Shown: positions 1 through 7,737 of the stretch, one piece after another
Position numbering within the stretch: the stretch's first letter is position 1
Layout of the letters: each line of letters starts with the position of its first letter
Assembly (NCBI GenBank): GCA_051883395.1
Contig: JBJETQ010000048.1
Location: 1-42,466 of the forward strand
DNA length: 42,466 nucleotides
Direction: 5' to 3'
Source: HGM11368 sp051883395
Lineage (GTDB): Bacteria > Bacillota > Clostridia > Christensenellales > UBA3700
Made by a program: the position numbers and the translations under genes
The notes under the pieces: model-generated
The model's database searches: none
The model's input: only the letters and a program-made list of their open reading frames with translations
Told to the model about the DNA's origin: nothing

Positions 1-71
<71 letters not shown>

Positions 72-114
72 AACTTAGTTTGCTCAATTATTATATAAGA
101 CAAAAACTACTTTG

Positions 115-1047
115 TCAATGTTTTGACTTTATTTTTCTCAAATCTGTTCCGTCTATATATAATGCAAAACCATAGGACTTGTTGCATATACGGGAATATG
201 TTCTTTCGCCGTATCGTGCAATAAATTGTTCCTGGTTCAAATTGGAAGACAAAATCGTCTTTTTTTGGTGATTTATACGCCAATCTACAAGTGATAGAAA
301 ATATTCCAACGACACGTTCTGATACATAGGTTCGGTGCCAAGGTCGTCTATTATCAACAAATCACACGCAAACAAATTGTCAAACATTTCCGCAACAGTT
401 GCGTTATGCTCCGTATGTTGAGCCAAAAATATTCTGCTCAAATCGAAAGCCGTGATATATATCACGTATTTGTCCTGTTCAATCAGTCTGTTTGCAATGC
501 TTGCAAGAAGGGTAGTCTTTCCGACGCCGACGTTGCCGCTCAGCCATACAGCGCACAGTTTAGAATTGTCGAAGTTCTTACAAAAACCTTCAAACTTTTC
601 ATAGAGCTGTTGCATTGAAGTATTTGCTCCAAGCTCCGCAAGTGTATTGTCTTCAAATCTGGACTTAGGCAGGGGAGACAGGGCGCACTCATTTCTCAGC
701 AACTGATGATAAGCGCTTATAAAGCAAGCGCAAGGCTTGTTGTCCACAATGCCGGTATCTTTGCACAATTGACAATCATAATGAATCTGCAAGTCGAGAT
801 TATGCTCCGAAACGTATTCGTCGTATTTTTTTGTTGCCGTGTCCAGTTGCAATCTCAAATCGCCCATATCGAGTTTCATAGCGCTTCTTCTTGCAATCTC
901 GTTTTCAAGACTTCTCTTTTCGGTGTACAGATTAGCAAATACAGGGTCTTGCATAGCGGCTTCAAATCTCAGCGACTGTTCACGTTTGGCACGCAGACGC
1001 TTGTTCTGATAGGCATTATTCAGTTTGTTTACCAATTGTCTGTTCAT
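115..1047 (-). CDS. dnaI: DnaI/DnaC-type helicase-loader ATPase
   Basis: AAA+ ATPase of the DnaC/DnaI/IstB class, which in Firmicutes loads the replicative helicase at oriC and at restarted forks. Visible features are a Cys cluster near residues 92-108 (CxxC...CxC, the expected zinc-binding module of DnaI/DnaC loaders), Walker A GNVGVGKTT near 171-179, Walker B LLIIDD near 230-235, and an Arg-containing segment near 278-287 that would supply the finger/sensor residue. The ATG at 1047 overlaps the dnaD stop by one base (TGATG) and has GGAGA about 9 nt upstream. A TTG one codon earlier is less likely. The product is about 310 aa, normal for the family. Coupling to dnaD supports primosome function rather than a transposon IstB. 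Confidence 0.92.
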   Translation of the reverse strand: MNRQLVNKLNNAYQNKRLRAKREQSLRFEAAMQDPVFANLYTEKRSLENEIARRSAMKLDMGDLRLQLDTATKKYDEYVSEHNLDLQIHYDCQLCKDTGIVDNKPCACFISAYHQLLRNECALSPLPKSRFEDNTLAELGANTSMQQLYEKFEGFCKNFDNSKLCAVWLSGNVGVGKTTLLASIANRLIEQDKYVIYITAFDLSRIFLAQHTEHNATVAEMFDNLFACDLLIIDDLGTEPMYQNVSLEYFLSLVDWRINHQKKTILSSNLNQEQFIARYGERTYSRICNKSYGFALYIDGTDLRKIKSKH

Positions 1048-2507
1048 CAAATCAACTCTCCTAAGTCGTCAATACTACTCAAAAATGATGACAATTCTTC
1101 TTTTGTGTACTTTCTGTCGCTTACGTTGAAATAACCGCACTTGTTATTGCCGCTCGTGTTGTTTTTTGTTTTGCTATCGGAAGGAAGATTTTTGATAGCT
1201 TCCAGATTGTCCAGTCCTGCCTGGCGCCAGCGGGACAGCAGAGAATGAGCGTTGCCCATAGGGTAATTTTTGCCTACGCTTTGCTCGCAGGCATATTTTA
1301 TCACGTCGTCGTCAAAGCCCCACGATTTCCATACGGCATACTGCTCTCTGTCGGACTTGAGAACGTTACGGGTTGTTCCGCACGCTTCCAACAGCTTTGA
1401 TATCGTATTGTCGATGTCGGCACGTTCCGAAAGATAATCGTTGATGGCTATAACGCTCAGTCTGCCTTCTCTGATAAATTTATTGGCGACGTTGTTCATT
1501 CCTTCCAGAGTACGTACGGAGTTGGAAAAACAATACTCTGCAATAAGCAGAATTGCGTCTTCTTCCAATCCCTTGGCAAGCCAAGGCGAAATATATTTTT
1601 CAACCACGCCGTCAACAATATCGTAATGCAATCCGAGTTTTTTGTTGACTTCATAGGCAAGGTCTTTGAGATGTTTTTTGTTTTTGATATAGCTTTCTAC
1701 TTCGGTTTGGCTCAGCGCATTGTTGCGGAAACATTCGTCCAGCATACCATCTAACTTTGTCATAGAACCTTTTATTTTTCCGGTCTTGACGGCGGCAAGT
1801 ATTGTCTGCGTATCAAAGCCCCAGTTTTTCGTCCATTTGACAAACAAATCTTTGTCTTCGACGGTCATTTCCGACTTTTTATTCAAAGCTTTGCCTACGG
1901 CTCGCAGACCTTCGTTATTCATCTCCTGTTGCATGATGCGGTTTTCTACGTCTTCTATCGTGCGTACACCTTCGCTCAACCAGTTTTTGGCTACGGTAAT
2001 GACGTAATTAGGCTTTATTTTGTCGTTTTTGAAGCCCACGCAATATTTTGTAATCATCAACAGAACTTCGGGAGAAATTTTGCTTTCTTCCATAAATTCA
2101 TAGTAAGGAAGATACTGCGACGGCAGGGTGAGATTGCAGCCGAAGATGCTTTCGAGTTGTCTGTTGAAGTCGGCGTATTTTTCCGCCTTGAAGTGCTTTT
2201 TGAATCCCGCTTGCGTAAGGGTATTGTACCTTATCGAAAGTGGGGAGAGACTGACTATACTAACCAATCCCAGACGGGACAAATCGTCATAGGCTTTTTC
2301 TATCTCATCGGGTTCTAAATCGAGAGCGGCGCACATATTATCCAAGGAGTTGTCTACCGACAGTGGACCCGATGACAGATACAAACCGTAGAGATACACT
2401 TTGAGTTGTATCTCGTCGCATTGCGGCAGGTAGTCGGTTATAAACTTGTTTTTGAGTACCGTATATCCGTTGTCGTCCAATATAGCGGCGGTTGTACAAA
2501 AATTCAT
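1047..2507 (-). CDS. dnaD: DnaD/DnaB-type primosome protein with duplicated DnaD domain
   Basis: A 486-aa replication-initiation protein of the DnaD/DnaB family, which remodels the origin and recruits the helicase-loader complex. The first ~110 residues look like a winged-helix region. Two DnaD-like units follow. Unit one has the segment ending NYVITVAKNWLSEGVRTIEDV (about 168-187) and a WGFD motif near 229. Unit two has the parallel segments near 315-345 and WGFD near 396. That gives two copies of the alpha-helical C-terminal domain, as in DnaB-type proteins. It lies directly upstream of the helicase loader, in the order expected for Firmicutes. Its promoter must lie in the 155-bp divergent gap shared with the ABC transporter; TTGATA-16-TATTAT can be read there on the minus strand. 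Confidence 0.88.
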   Translation of the reverse strand: MNFCTTAAILDDNGYTVLKNKFITDYLPQCDEIQLKVYLYGLYLSSGPLSVDNSLDNMCAALDLEPDEIEKAYDDLSRLGLVSIVSLSPLSIRYNTLTQAGFKKHFKAEKYADFNRQLESIFGCNLTLPSQYLPYYEFMEESKISPEVLLMITKYCVGFKNDKIKPNYVITVAKNWLSEGVRTIEDVENRIMQQEMNNEGLRAVGKALNKKSEMTVEDKDLFVKWTKNWGFDTQTILAAVKTGKIKGSMTKLDGMLDECFRNNALSQTEVESYIKNKKHLKDLAYEVNKKLGLHYDIVDGVVEKYISPWLAKGLEEDAILLIAEYCFSNSVRTLEGMNNVANKFIREGRLSVIAINDYLSERADIDNTISKLLEACGTTRNVLKSDREQYAVWKSWGFDDDVIKYACEQSVGKNYPMGNAHSLLSRWRQAGLDNLEAIKNLPSDSKTKNNTSGNNKCGYFNVSDRKYTKEELSSFLSSIDDLGELI

Positions 2508-2598
2508 AAAACTCCTTGTAAACCTATTATAAATATGTTAAAATTTATAAGCAGGTATATAAAATAATATCATATTCCACAAAAATATCAAGTCTTTT

Positions 2599-2648
2599 GT
2601 CGAAAAGTTTTTTTGTATACAAAATATTGTAGTCAAAATATTTTCGAC
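2599..2648. promoter_or_regulatory. Palindromes in the dnaD / ABC transporter divergent gap
   Basis: GTCGAAAA at 2599-2606 is repeated as its exact inverse TTTTCGAC at 2641-2648. Between them sits the perfect 14-bp palindrome TTTTGTATACAAAA at 2611-2624. A TTGTATACAA core resembles sites bound by GntR/YtrA-type regulators that often control such ABC exporters, but no regulator gene adjoins, so the assignment is inference. Confidence 0.4.
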
Positions 2649-2662
2649 CACAACGAGGGTAC

Positions 2663-3604
2663 ATGGCTATTATCGAAATAAAAAACCTTACCAAGACCTA
2701 TAAGGCAAGAAACAAAAGCGCAGGCAAATCGGGCAGACAAACTATCCTTGCGGTAGACAATCTGTCGTTGGACATACAACAAGGAGAAATTTTTGGGTTG
2801 GTCGGCTCCAACGGAGCAGGCAAAACCACACTCATCAAGGTCATGCTCGGGCTATGCAAAGCAGATAGCGGCAGCGTGCGTATTTGCGGTTATGACAGCG
2901 TCAACGACACCGAATCGATGCTTGCAAAAGTGGGTGCCATAGTCGAAGAACCTACTTTGTTCAAGGACATGACGGGCATGCAGAATCTCAAAATGCTTGC
3001 AAGGCTAAGTGGCGGATTGCCACAGTCAAGGCTGGATCAGGTGGTTGAGATTGTGGGGCTTAAAGAAAGAATCAACACCAAGTTTTCTACCTATTCTTTG
3101 GGAATGCGTCAAAGATTGGGCATTGCTCAGGCGATAATGCACTCTCCGCAGGTGTTGTTGCTTGACGAACCGATAAACGGTTTTGATCCGCAAGGCATTG
3201 TGGAGATGAGACAATTGTTGCGCAGATTGGCAAAGGAATACGGAGCCACCATTCTTATTTCTTCGCATATTTTGTCCGAACTGGAAGAACTGTGCGACAG
3301 AGTAGGCATTATGAAAGAAGGCAAACTTATTGCGGTGGACACCATAGAAAATCTTCAAAAGGACAACAACGAAGTTATCGTGCGACTTACTTGCTCCGAC
3401 GTTGAGCTTGCCACACAGGTTCTGTCGTCGATTGAAGGAATACAGGTCAAAGTCGTCGAGCAGTACGTATACGTAAAATGCACGCAAGAAGACCAGATCA
3501 GTCTTATCACGGGAGCATTGGTTGAAAGCGGTGTTAGCATCACGTCCATAAATACTAAGAAAAAGACGCTGGAACAGATTTATATGGAGAAATTAGAAAA
3601 ATGA
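2663..3604 (+). CDS. ABC transporter ATP-binding protein (BcrA/CcmA-like)
   Basis: Nucleotide-binding subunit of an ABC-2 type exporter. Walker A is GSNGAGKTT (about 48-56), the signature is the SLGMRQR variant typical of BcrA/antibiotic-exporter ATPases (about 145-151), Walker B is VLLLDEP (164-170), and the H-loop is ISSHILSELEEL. The C-terminal ~90 residues form the accessory domain usual in this subfamily. The ATG at 2663 has GAGGG just upstream. The stop overlaps the permease start by 4 bp (ATGA), so the two are translationally coupled. The substrate cannot be read from sequence; relatives export peptides or lantibiotics or act in membrane maintenance. Confidence 0.93.
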   Translation: MAIIEIKNLTKTYKARNKSAGKSGRQTILAVDNLSLDIQQGEIFGLVGSNGAGKTTLIKVMLGLCKADSGSVRICGYDSVNDTESMLAKVGAIVEEPTLFKDMTGMQNLKMLARLSGGLPQSRLDQVVEIVGLKERINTKFSTYSLGMRQRLGIAQAIMHSPQVLLLDEPINGFDPQGIVEMRQLLRRLAKEYGATILISSHILSELEELCDRVGIMKEGKLIAVDTIENLQKDNNEVIVRLTCSDVELATQVLSSIEGIQVKVVEQYVYVKCTQEDQISLITGALVESGVSITSINTKKKTLEQIYMEKLEK

Positions 3605-4599
3605 GAAGTTTTGGATACGCATTTTCGGGAGAATGTTACAAGATATTCAGAAAGGGTAAAATATTTATTTTGCTCGGCATTTTAATCGCCATAGCGCTGT
3701 TATTGACCTTCTGTTTTGAGCTTGTTCAGGATATATCGGGCGCTTTCGATACGACCGTAGATATGGAAATGATAGACGAACAGATTGAGCAGATACAGTA
3801 CGTTATAGACAATTATACTCCAACCATCAAAATCGGACTTATAGATACCGAATTATATCAGCTGAAAGCGACGTTGGCATATCTGAAATATCTCAAAGCC
3901 AACAATTTGCGCTCGTCGGATTTCTATCTGGCAGGTCAGGAAGGATATGACAGCGCAGGATATATCGACGCTATTCTCAACACGTCGTTTGGAATAATAG
4001 CTATTTTTGCCATTATCATAATATGCAGAAGCTGGGGTGGAGAAAAGTCAGACGGCACGCTCAAAATGCAATTTATGCGACCAATAGGCAGAAAAAAGAT
4101 GTACGGAGCCAAGGTGCTGAGCGTGTGGTGCATCAGCGCATTGGTGTTGATAGCCTTGGTATTGTTTGCGCAGGTCGTCGCAATGATTAAATTCGGAGTC
4201 GCCACCAAAAAGGTCATTTACGTTATCAACGGTAGCACCGTCGGCGCTATGCCGTATATGGCGTACCTTGCGTTGCAGTTGTTATTCAAACTGTTTGAGT
4301 TGTTTGCCTATATACAGTTTGGTGCGTTCATGTGCAATCTTACGTGGAAAAAAGGAAGCGGAATGGCGCTTGCGATATTGGCATATCTGTTTGCGTCCAA
4401 TATAGAAGGATTGTTGGGTTATTTATACGTAGGCTATGTGGGAATGTTCATCAATCTCGACCTTATGTCAGCTTTCACCATTTCGGGACCGACTCTCAAA
4501 GGAATGAACATTATATCGATGGCAATTATTTCGGTGGTATATCAGGTTGCTATTGCCTTGTTCAATCTGCGTCATGCAGAGCGATGCGAGCTTGCTTGA
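3601..4599 (+). CDS. ABC-2 type transporter permease
   Basis: A 332-aa integral membrane partner of the upstream ATPase. One hydrophobic segment lies near residues 18-40, then a large extracytoplasmic loop (about 42-125). A group of hydrophobic segments follows near 127-147, 173-197, 215-240, 245-265 and 303-325. This is the six-helix ABC-2 layout with a big first loop. WGGEKSDGTLKMQFMRPIGRKK after helix 2 is the conserved cytoplasmic motif (ExxxGTxxxxLxxPxxR type) that contacts the ATPase. The start codon lies inside the ATPase stop. Confidence 0.9.
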   Translation: MRSFGYAFSGECYKIFRKGKIFILLGILIAIALLLTFCFELVQDISGAFDTTVDMEMIDEQIEQIQYVIDNYTPTIKIGLIDTELYQLKATLAYLKYLKANNLRSSDFYLAGQEGYDSAGYIDAILNTSFGIIAIFAIIIICRSWGGEKSDGTLKMQFMRPIGRKKMYGAKVLSVWCISALVLIALVLFAQVVAMIKFGVATKKVIYVINGSTVGAMPYMAYLALQLLFKLFELFAYIQFGAFMCNLTWKKGSGMALAILAYLFASNIEGLLGYLYVGYVGMFINLDLMSAFTISGPTLKGMNIISMAIISVVYQVAIALFNLRHAERCELA

Positions 4600-4604
4600 C
4601 CACA

Positions 4605-4646
4605 AGTGTCGTAATAAGTAATTTTAGCGACACGTATCGGTTTTTT
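4605..4646 (+). terminator. Possible weak terminator after the ABC permease
   Basis: GTGTCG and CGACAC can pair with one bulge extending the stem (TAA/TTA), and a T6 run follows about 7 nt later at 4641-4646. The gap between stem and T-run is longer than usual. The segment 4630-4646 is also one copy of a dispersed 17-nt motif (see findings). Confidence 0.35.
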
Positions 4647-4683
4647 GCGTTAAAAAGTATCGATATAGAGCGAGCTGAAACTA

Positions 4684-4941
4684 TCAATCTTTGCAGTCTT
4701 CCACAAGCAGCAAATCACCGTCAAGGCTCTCAACGAAGTCGTCTTTTCTGAACTTGGCGTTGTGGAAGTCAACGAAGTTGCGATAGTGCGTAGGCAATAC
4801 TATGGGGGTAGGCAAATCGAGAGAATGACAAATCTCTCTCAGCGCAATCTCCATATCGGCAATGCAGGCAATGTTGTCCGTAAAGGCAATTTTGTCCTTA
4901 ACTATTTTGTTGTCGTTCAGAAGTTTTATCCAAAGTTTCAT
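4684..4941 (-). CDS. Small conserved protein of unknown function
   Basis: An 85-aa acidic protein beginning MKLWIKLLNDNKIVKD and ending in an acidic stretch with LLLVEDCKD. No domain is recognised. The N-terminal beta-strand pattern and the segment HNAKFRKDDFVESLDGDLL resemble short conserved Clostridia hypotheticals, which is recall and was not checked. The start is placed at 4941 because TTGACA-18-TACAAT on the minus strand ends 6 nt upstream of it. An earlier in-frame ATG at 4977 would lie inside the -35 box. No Shine-Dalgarno is visible, so the mRNA may be leaderless. It converges on the ABC permease and is divergent from rex. Confidence 0.7.
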   Translation of the reverse strand: MKLWIKLLNDNKIVKDKIAFTDNIACIADMEIALREICHSLDLPTPIVLPTHYRNFVDFHNAKFRKDDFVESLDGDLLLVEDCKD

Positions 4942-4947
4942 AGTGAT

Positions 4948-4977
4948 ATTGTACGCAATTATCGCACAAATTGTCAA
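4948..4977 (-). promoter_or_regulatory. Promoter of the 85-aa gene, start codon 6 nt past the -10
   Basis: The -35 TTGACA occupies 4977-4972, followed by an 18-nt spacer and the -10 TACAAT at 4953-4948. The ATG begins at 4941, so transcription would start at or next to the start codon. Confidence 0.65.
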
Positions 4978-5028
4978 CGATTATGTATGGTCGGCAATTT
5001 TATGCTTGTCGTCGTCAAAAAAAATGAC

Positions 5029-5057
5029 TTGACAAAACCGAGTGCAGACATTAAAAT
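5029..5057 (+). promoter_or_regulatory. Promoter of the rex-greA-lysS unit
   Basis: A perfect -35 TTGACA (5029-5034), a 17-nt spacer and -10 TAAAAT (5052-5057), ending 25 nt before the rex start codon. Confidence 0.8.
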
Positions 5058-5082
5058 AAATATAATATTTTACGGGGGCGTT

Positions 5083-5706
5083 ATGGAGAAGAAAACAATT
5101 TCCGAAGCGGTAGTCAAGAGATTGCCCAAATATTACAGGGCTGTCAGAAATTTGTATGACCAAAACGTAACGAAAATATCATCCAGCGCTTTGGCTCAGA
5201 TGTTGGGAATAACCGCTTCGCAAGTAAGGCAGGATTTCTGCAATTTCGGTGGTTTCGGCCAACAGGGATACGGCTATGACGTTGCCAAGCTCAAACAGGA
5301 ACTGGCAACGATAATGGGTCTTAATTGCGATTACAACGTCGTTATTATCGGAGCGGGTAATATCGGCAGAGCGTTGGGTGGTTATCAAGGTTTTGAAAAA
5401 TACGGATTCAAGGTTACGGCAATGTTCGATTCCAATCCCGTAATCGATAACGTAGGCGGTATCAAAGTCTACAATATGTCGCAGTTTGACAATTACGTTG
5501 CAAACAACAAGACGGACATGGCGGTGATTGCAACGCCTAAATCGGCGGCTCAGAGCGTAGCCGACAAAATAATATCCTGCGGCATCAAGAGCATATGGAA
5601 TTTTGCACCGATAGATCTGGACGTGCCGGACGACGTGTCCACAGAAAATATCTCTATGTCGGAGAGCTTGTTGGTGCTGAGTTACAGAACAAAAAACAAA
5701 AATTAA
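5083..5706 (+). CDS. rex: Redox-sensing transcriptional repressor Rex
   Basis: A 207-aa NADH/NAD+-sensing repressor of fermentation and respiration genes. The N-terminal winged helix (about 1-80) includes LAQMLGITASQVRQDF as recognition region, then the family motif GGFGQQGYGYDV (56-67). The Rossmann dinucleotide motif GAGNIGRAL is at about 90-98, followed by DSNP after beta-2. An upstream in-frame extension is discarded because the ATG at 5083 has a GGGGGC ribosome site and lies just after a strong promoter. It is first in a unit with greA and lysS. No canonical Rex box (TTGTTAA-N4-TTAACAA type) was found near its promoter. Confidence 0.95.
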   Translation: MEKKTISEAVVKRLPKYYRAVRNLYDQNVTKISSSALAQMLGITASQVRQDFCNFGGFGQQGYGYDVAKLKQELATIMGLNCDYNVVIIGAGNIGRALGGYQGFEKYGFKVTAMFDSNPVIDNVGGIKVYNMSQFDNYVANNKTDMAVIATPKSAAQSVADKIISCGIKSIWNFAPIDLDVPDDVSTENISMSESLLVLSYRTKNKN

Positions 5707-5718
5707 GGAGATGGGTTT

Positions 5719-6195
5719 ATGGCAGAAGAATTTATCTTTTCACAAGCGGGAAGAGAAAAACTTGAACAAAAACTAAACGAGTACGAAACAGTCAAAAGAA
5801 GAGAACTGATTGCCAGAATATCCGAAGCTCGAGAATACGGCGATTTGTCCGAAAATGCCGAATACAAATCGGCGAAAGAAGAATACGACCTTTTGGAACG
5901 TGCAATAGACGAGATGAAATATCAGCTTGAACACGCAGTGGTAATCGACGGCAACGACGGTGAAGAAGGCGTGGTCAATATCGGCAATACCGTAACTTTC
6001 TACGATACGGATATGGAAGAAGAATTTACTTATCAGATTCTCGGACATACCGAAGCGTCTATCGAAGACGGTATAATCAGCAACGAATCACCGCTTGCTC
6101 AGGCAATTTTGGGACACAAAGTGGGAGAAACCGTAGACGTTGTCATCAAAAACGGCGATTCTTACAAAATCAAAATTTTGGAAATCAAAAAGTAA
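5719..6195 (+). CDS. greA: Transcription elongation factor GreA
   Basis: 158 aa, the standard length. The N-terminal antiparallel coiled coil (about 1-76) carries the acidic tip in REYGDLSENAEYKSAKEE, whose Asp/Glu residues reach the RNA polymerase active site to stimulate cleavage of backtracked RNA. The C-terminal FKBP-like domain ends in GDSYKIKILEIKK, typical of the family. AAGGAG lies about 9 nt before the ATG. It sits 12 nt after rex and 33 nt before lysS in one unit; greA-lysS is a common Firmicutes pair. Confidence 0.96.
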   Translation: MAEEFIFSQAGREKLEQKLNEYETVKRRELIARISEAREYGDLSENAEYKSAKEEYDLLERAIDEMKYQLEHAVVIDGNDGEEGVVNIGNTVTFYDTDMEEEFTYQILGHTEASIEDGIISNESPLAQAILGHKVGETVDVVIKNGDSYKIKILEIKK

Positions 6196-6228
6196 AAGGC
6201 AAATTATTATTGACAAAAGGATATTGAG

Positions 6229-7701
6229 ATGGAACAATACGAAAATTTGAACGATATACTCAAAGCACGCAGAGAAAAACTTGACAATCTTATCGCTTCG
6301 GGCAGCAATCCTTTCGAAATAGTCAAATACGACAAGGACGCTTACGCCAGAGACATCAAAAATCAGTATGACAAATATGCCGACAAAAAGGTGCGTATAG
6401 CCGGACGTCTTATCTCCAAGAGAGTTATGGGCAAAGCAAGTTTCGGGCATATTCTTGACGGTACGGGCAGCATACAGATATATGTAAGCAGAGATTCTTT
6501 GGGAGAAGAAAATTATGCTCAATTCAAAAAATACGATATAGGCGACATTGTGGGCGTAGACGGCGTGGTGTTTACTACAAAGATGGGAGAAATATCCGTT
6601 CATGCAGAGAACACGACGCTTCTTGCGAAATCGCTTTTGCCTTTGCCTGAAAAGTTTCACGGTCTCACCAATACCGATTTGAGATATCGTCAGAGATACG
6701 TTGACCTTATTGCCAATCCGGAAGTAAAAGAAACCTTTGTAATGCGCAGTCGCATAATCAGCGCTATCCGTTCTTTTCTGGACAAAGAAGGCTTTATCGA
6801 AGTTGATACGCCTATTCTCAACACCATTGCCGGCGGAGCCAGCGCAAGACCTTTTATTACACACCACAACACTCTGGATATAGATATGTATATGCGTATT
6901 GCTCCCGAGCTTTATCTCAAAAGATTGATAGTGGGTGGCTTTGAAAAGGTCTACGAGATGGGCAGACTGTTCCGCAACGAAGGCATGGACCCTAAGCACA
7001 ATCCTGAATTTACTACTGTGGAACTGTACGAAGCATATACCGACTATCATCATATGATGGACCTTACCGAAAGGATGTTTGAGCATATTGCGTTGACGAC
7101 CAAAGGCACGACCGACATCGTCTACCAAGGCACGCAGCTGTCGCTTGCACGCCCTTGGAAAAAGATGACTATGACACAAGCAGTCAAGCAATATACCGGC
7201 ATTGATTTTGACGCTACCGACGACGTTGCTCAACTCAAAAAGCAAGTCGAAGCAATAGGAATGGAAGTATCGGACGACGTTACTTGGGGCAAACTATTGT
7301 ATGAAGTGTTTGACCAGAAGGTAGAAGAACATCTTGTTCAGCCAACCTTTATACTTGACTATCCGGTAGAAGTGTCGCCGCTTGCAAAGCGTAAACCGTC
7401 TGACAGCAGACTGACAGAAAGATTTGAGTTCTTTATTACGTCGAGAGAGATGGGCAACGCATTTTCAGAACTCAACGACCCTATCGACCAGAAGGCAAGA
7501 TTTATGGCGCAGGTAGCAGAGAGAGAAAAGGGCGACGACGAAGCTCAGATGATGGACGAAGATTACGTCAACGCATTGATGTACGGTCTTCCACCAACGG
7601 GCGGATTAGGAATAGGTGTGGACAGAGTGGTGATGTTGTTTACCGACCAGTTCAGCATCAGAGACGTGCTGTTGTTCCCGACTATGAAACCAAACAAATA
7701 A
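6229..7701 (+). CDS. lysS: Lysyl-tRNA synthetase (class II)
   Basis: 490-aa class IIb enzyme charging tRNA-Lys. The N-terminal OB-fold anticodon-binding domain (about 55-145) includes GRLISKRVMGKASFGHI. The catalytic core has motif 1 around FLDKEGFIEVDTPIL, motif 2 VYEMGRLFRNEGMDPKHNPEFT, and motif 3 GGLGIGVDRVVMLFT near the C-terminus. Length and all three motifs are intact. It ends 5 nt before a strong terminator, closing the rex-greA-lysS unit. A 385-aa open frame antisense to it is a coding shadow. Confidence 0.97.
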   Translation: MEQYENLNDILKARREKLDNLIASGSNPFEIVKYDKDAYARDIKNQYDKYADKKVRIAGRLISKRVMGKASFGHILDGTGSIQIYVSRDSLGEENYAQFKKYDIGDIVGVDGVVFTTKMGEISVHAENTTLLAKSLLPLPEKFHGLTNTDLRYRQRYVDLIANPEVKETFVMRSRIISAIRSFLDKEGFIEVDTPILNTIAGGASARPFITHHNTLDIDMYMRIAPELYLKRLIVGGFEKVYEMGRLFRNEGMDPKHNPEFTTVELYEAYTDYHHMMDLTERMFEHIALTTKGTTDIVYQGTQLSLARPWKKMTMTQAVKQYTGIDFDATDDVAQLKKQVEAIGMEVSDDVTWGKLLYEVFDQKVEEHLVQPTFILDYPVEVSPLAKRKPSDSRLTERFEFFITSREMGNAFSELNDPIDQKARFMAQVAEREKGDDEAQMMDEDYVNALMYGLPPTGGLGIGVDRVVMLFTDQFSIRDVLLFPTMKPNK

Positions 7702-7706
7702 AATTC

Positions 7707-7730
7707 GGCAGTCGTTGGACTGCCTTTTTT
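7707..7730 (+). terminator. Rho-independent terminator after lysS
   Basis: Perfect 7-bp stem GGCAGTC/GACTGCC with loop GTTG, followed directly by T6 (7725-7730). It ends 7 nt before the next start codon (7738). Confidence 0.92.
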
Positions 7731-7737
7731 GAGAGCT

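Noticed and set aside
4949..4969. Rex operator upstream of rex (TTGT...ACAA dyad)
   Set aside because: Spacing is 21 bp and the inner bases do not match the 18-bp clostridial Rex box.
6088..7245. 385-aa open frame antisense to lysS
   Set aside because: Lies fully opposite an intact lysS, has no ribosome site and no recognisable motif; produced by codon bias of the real gene.
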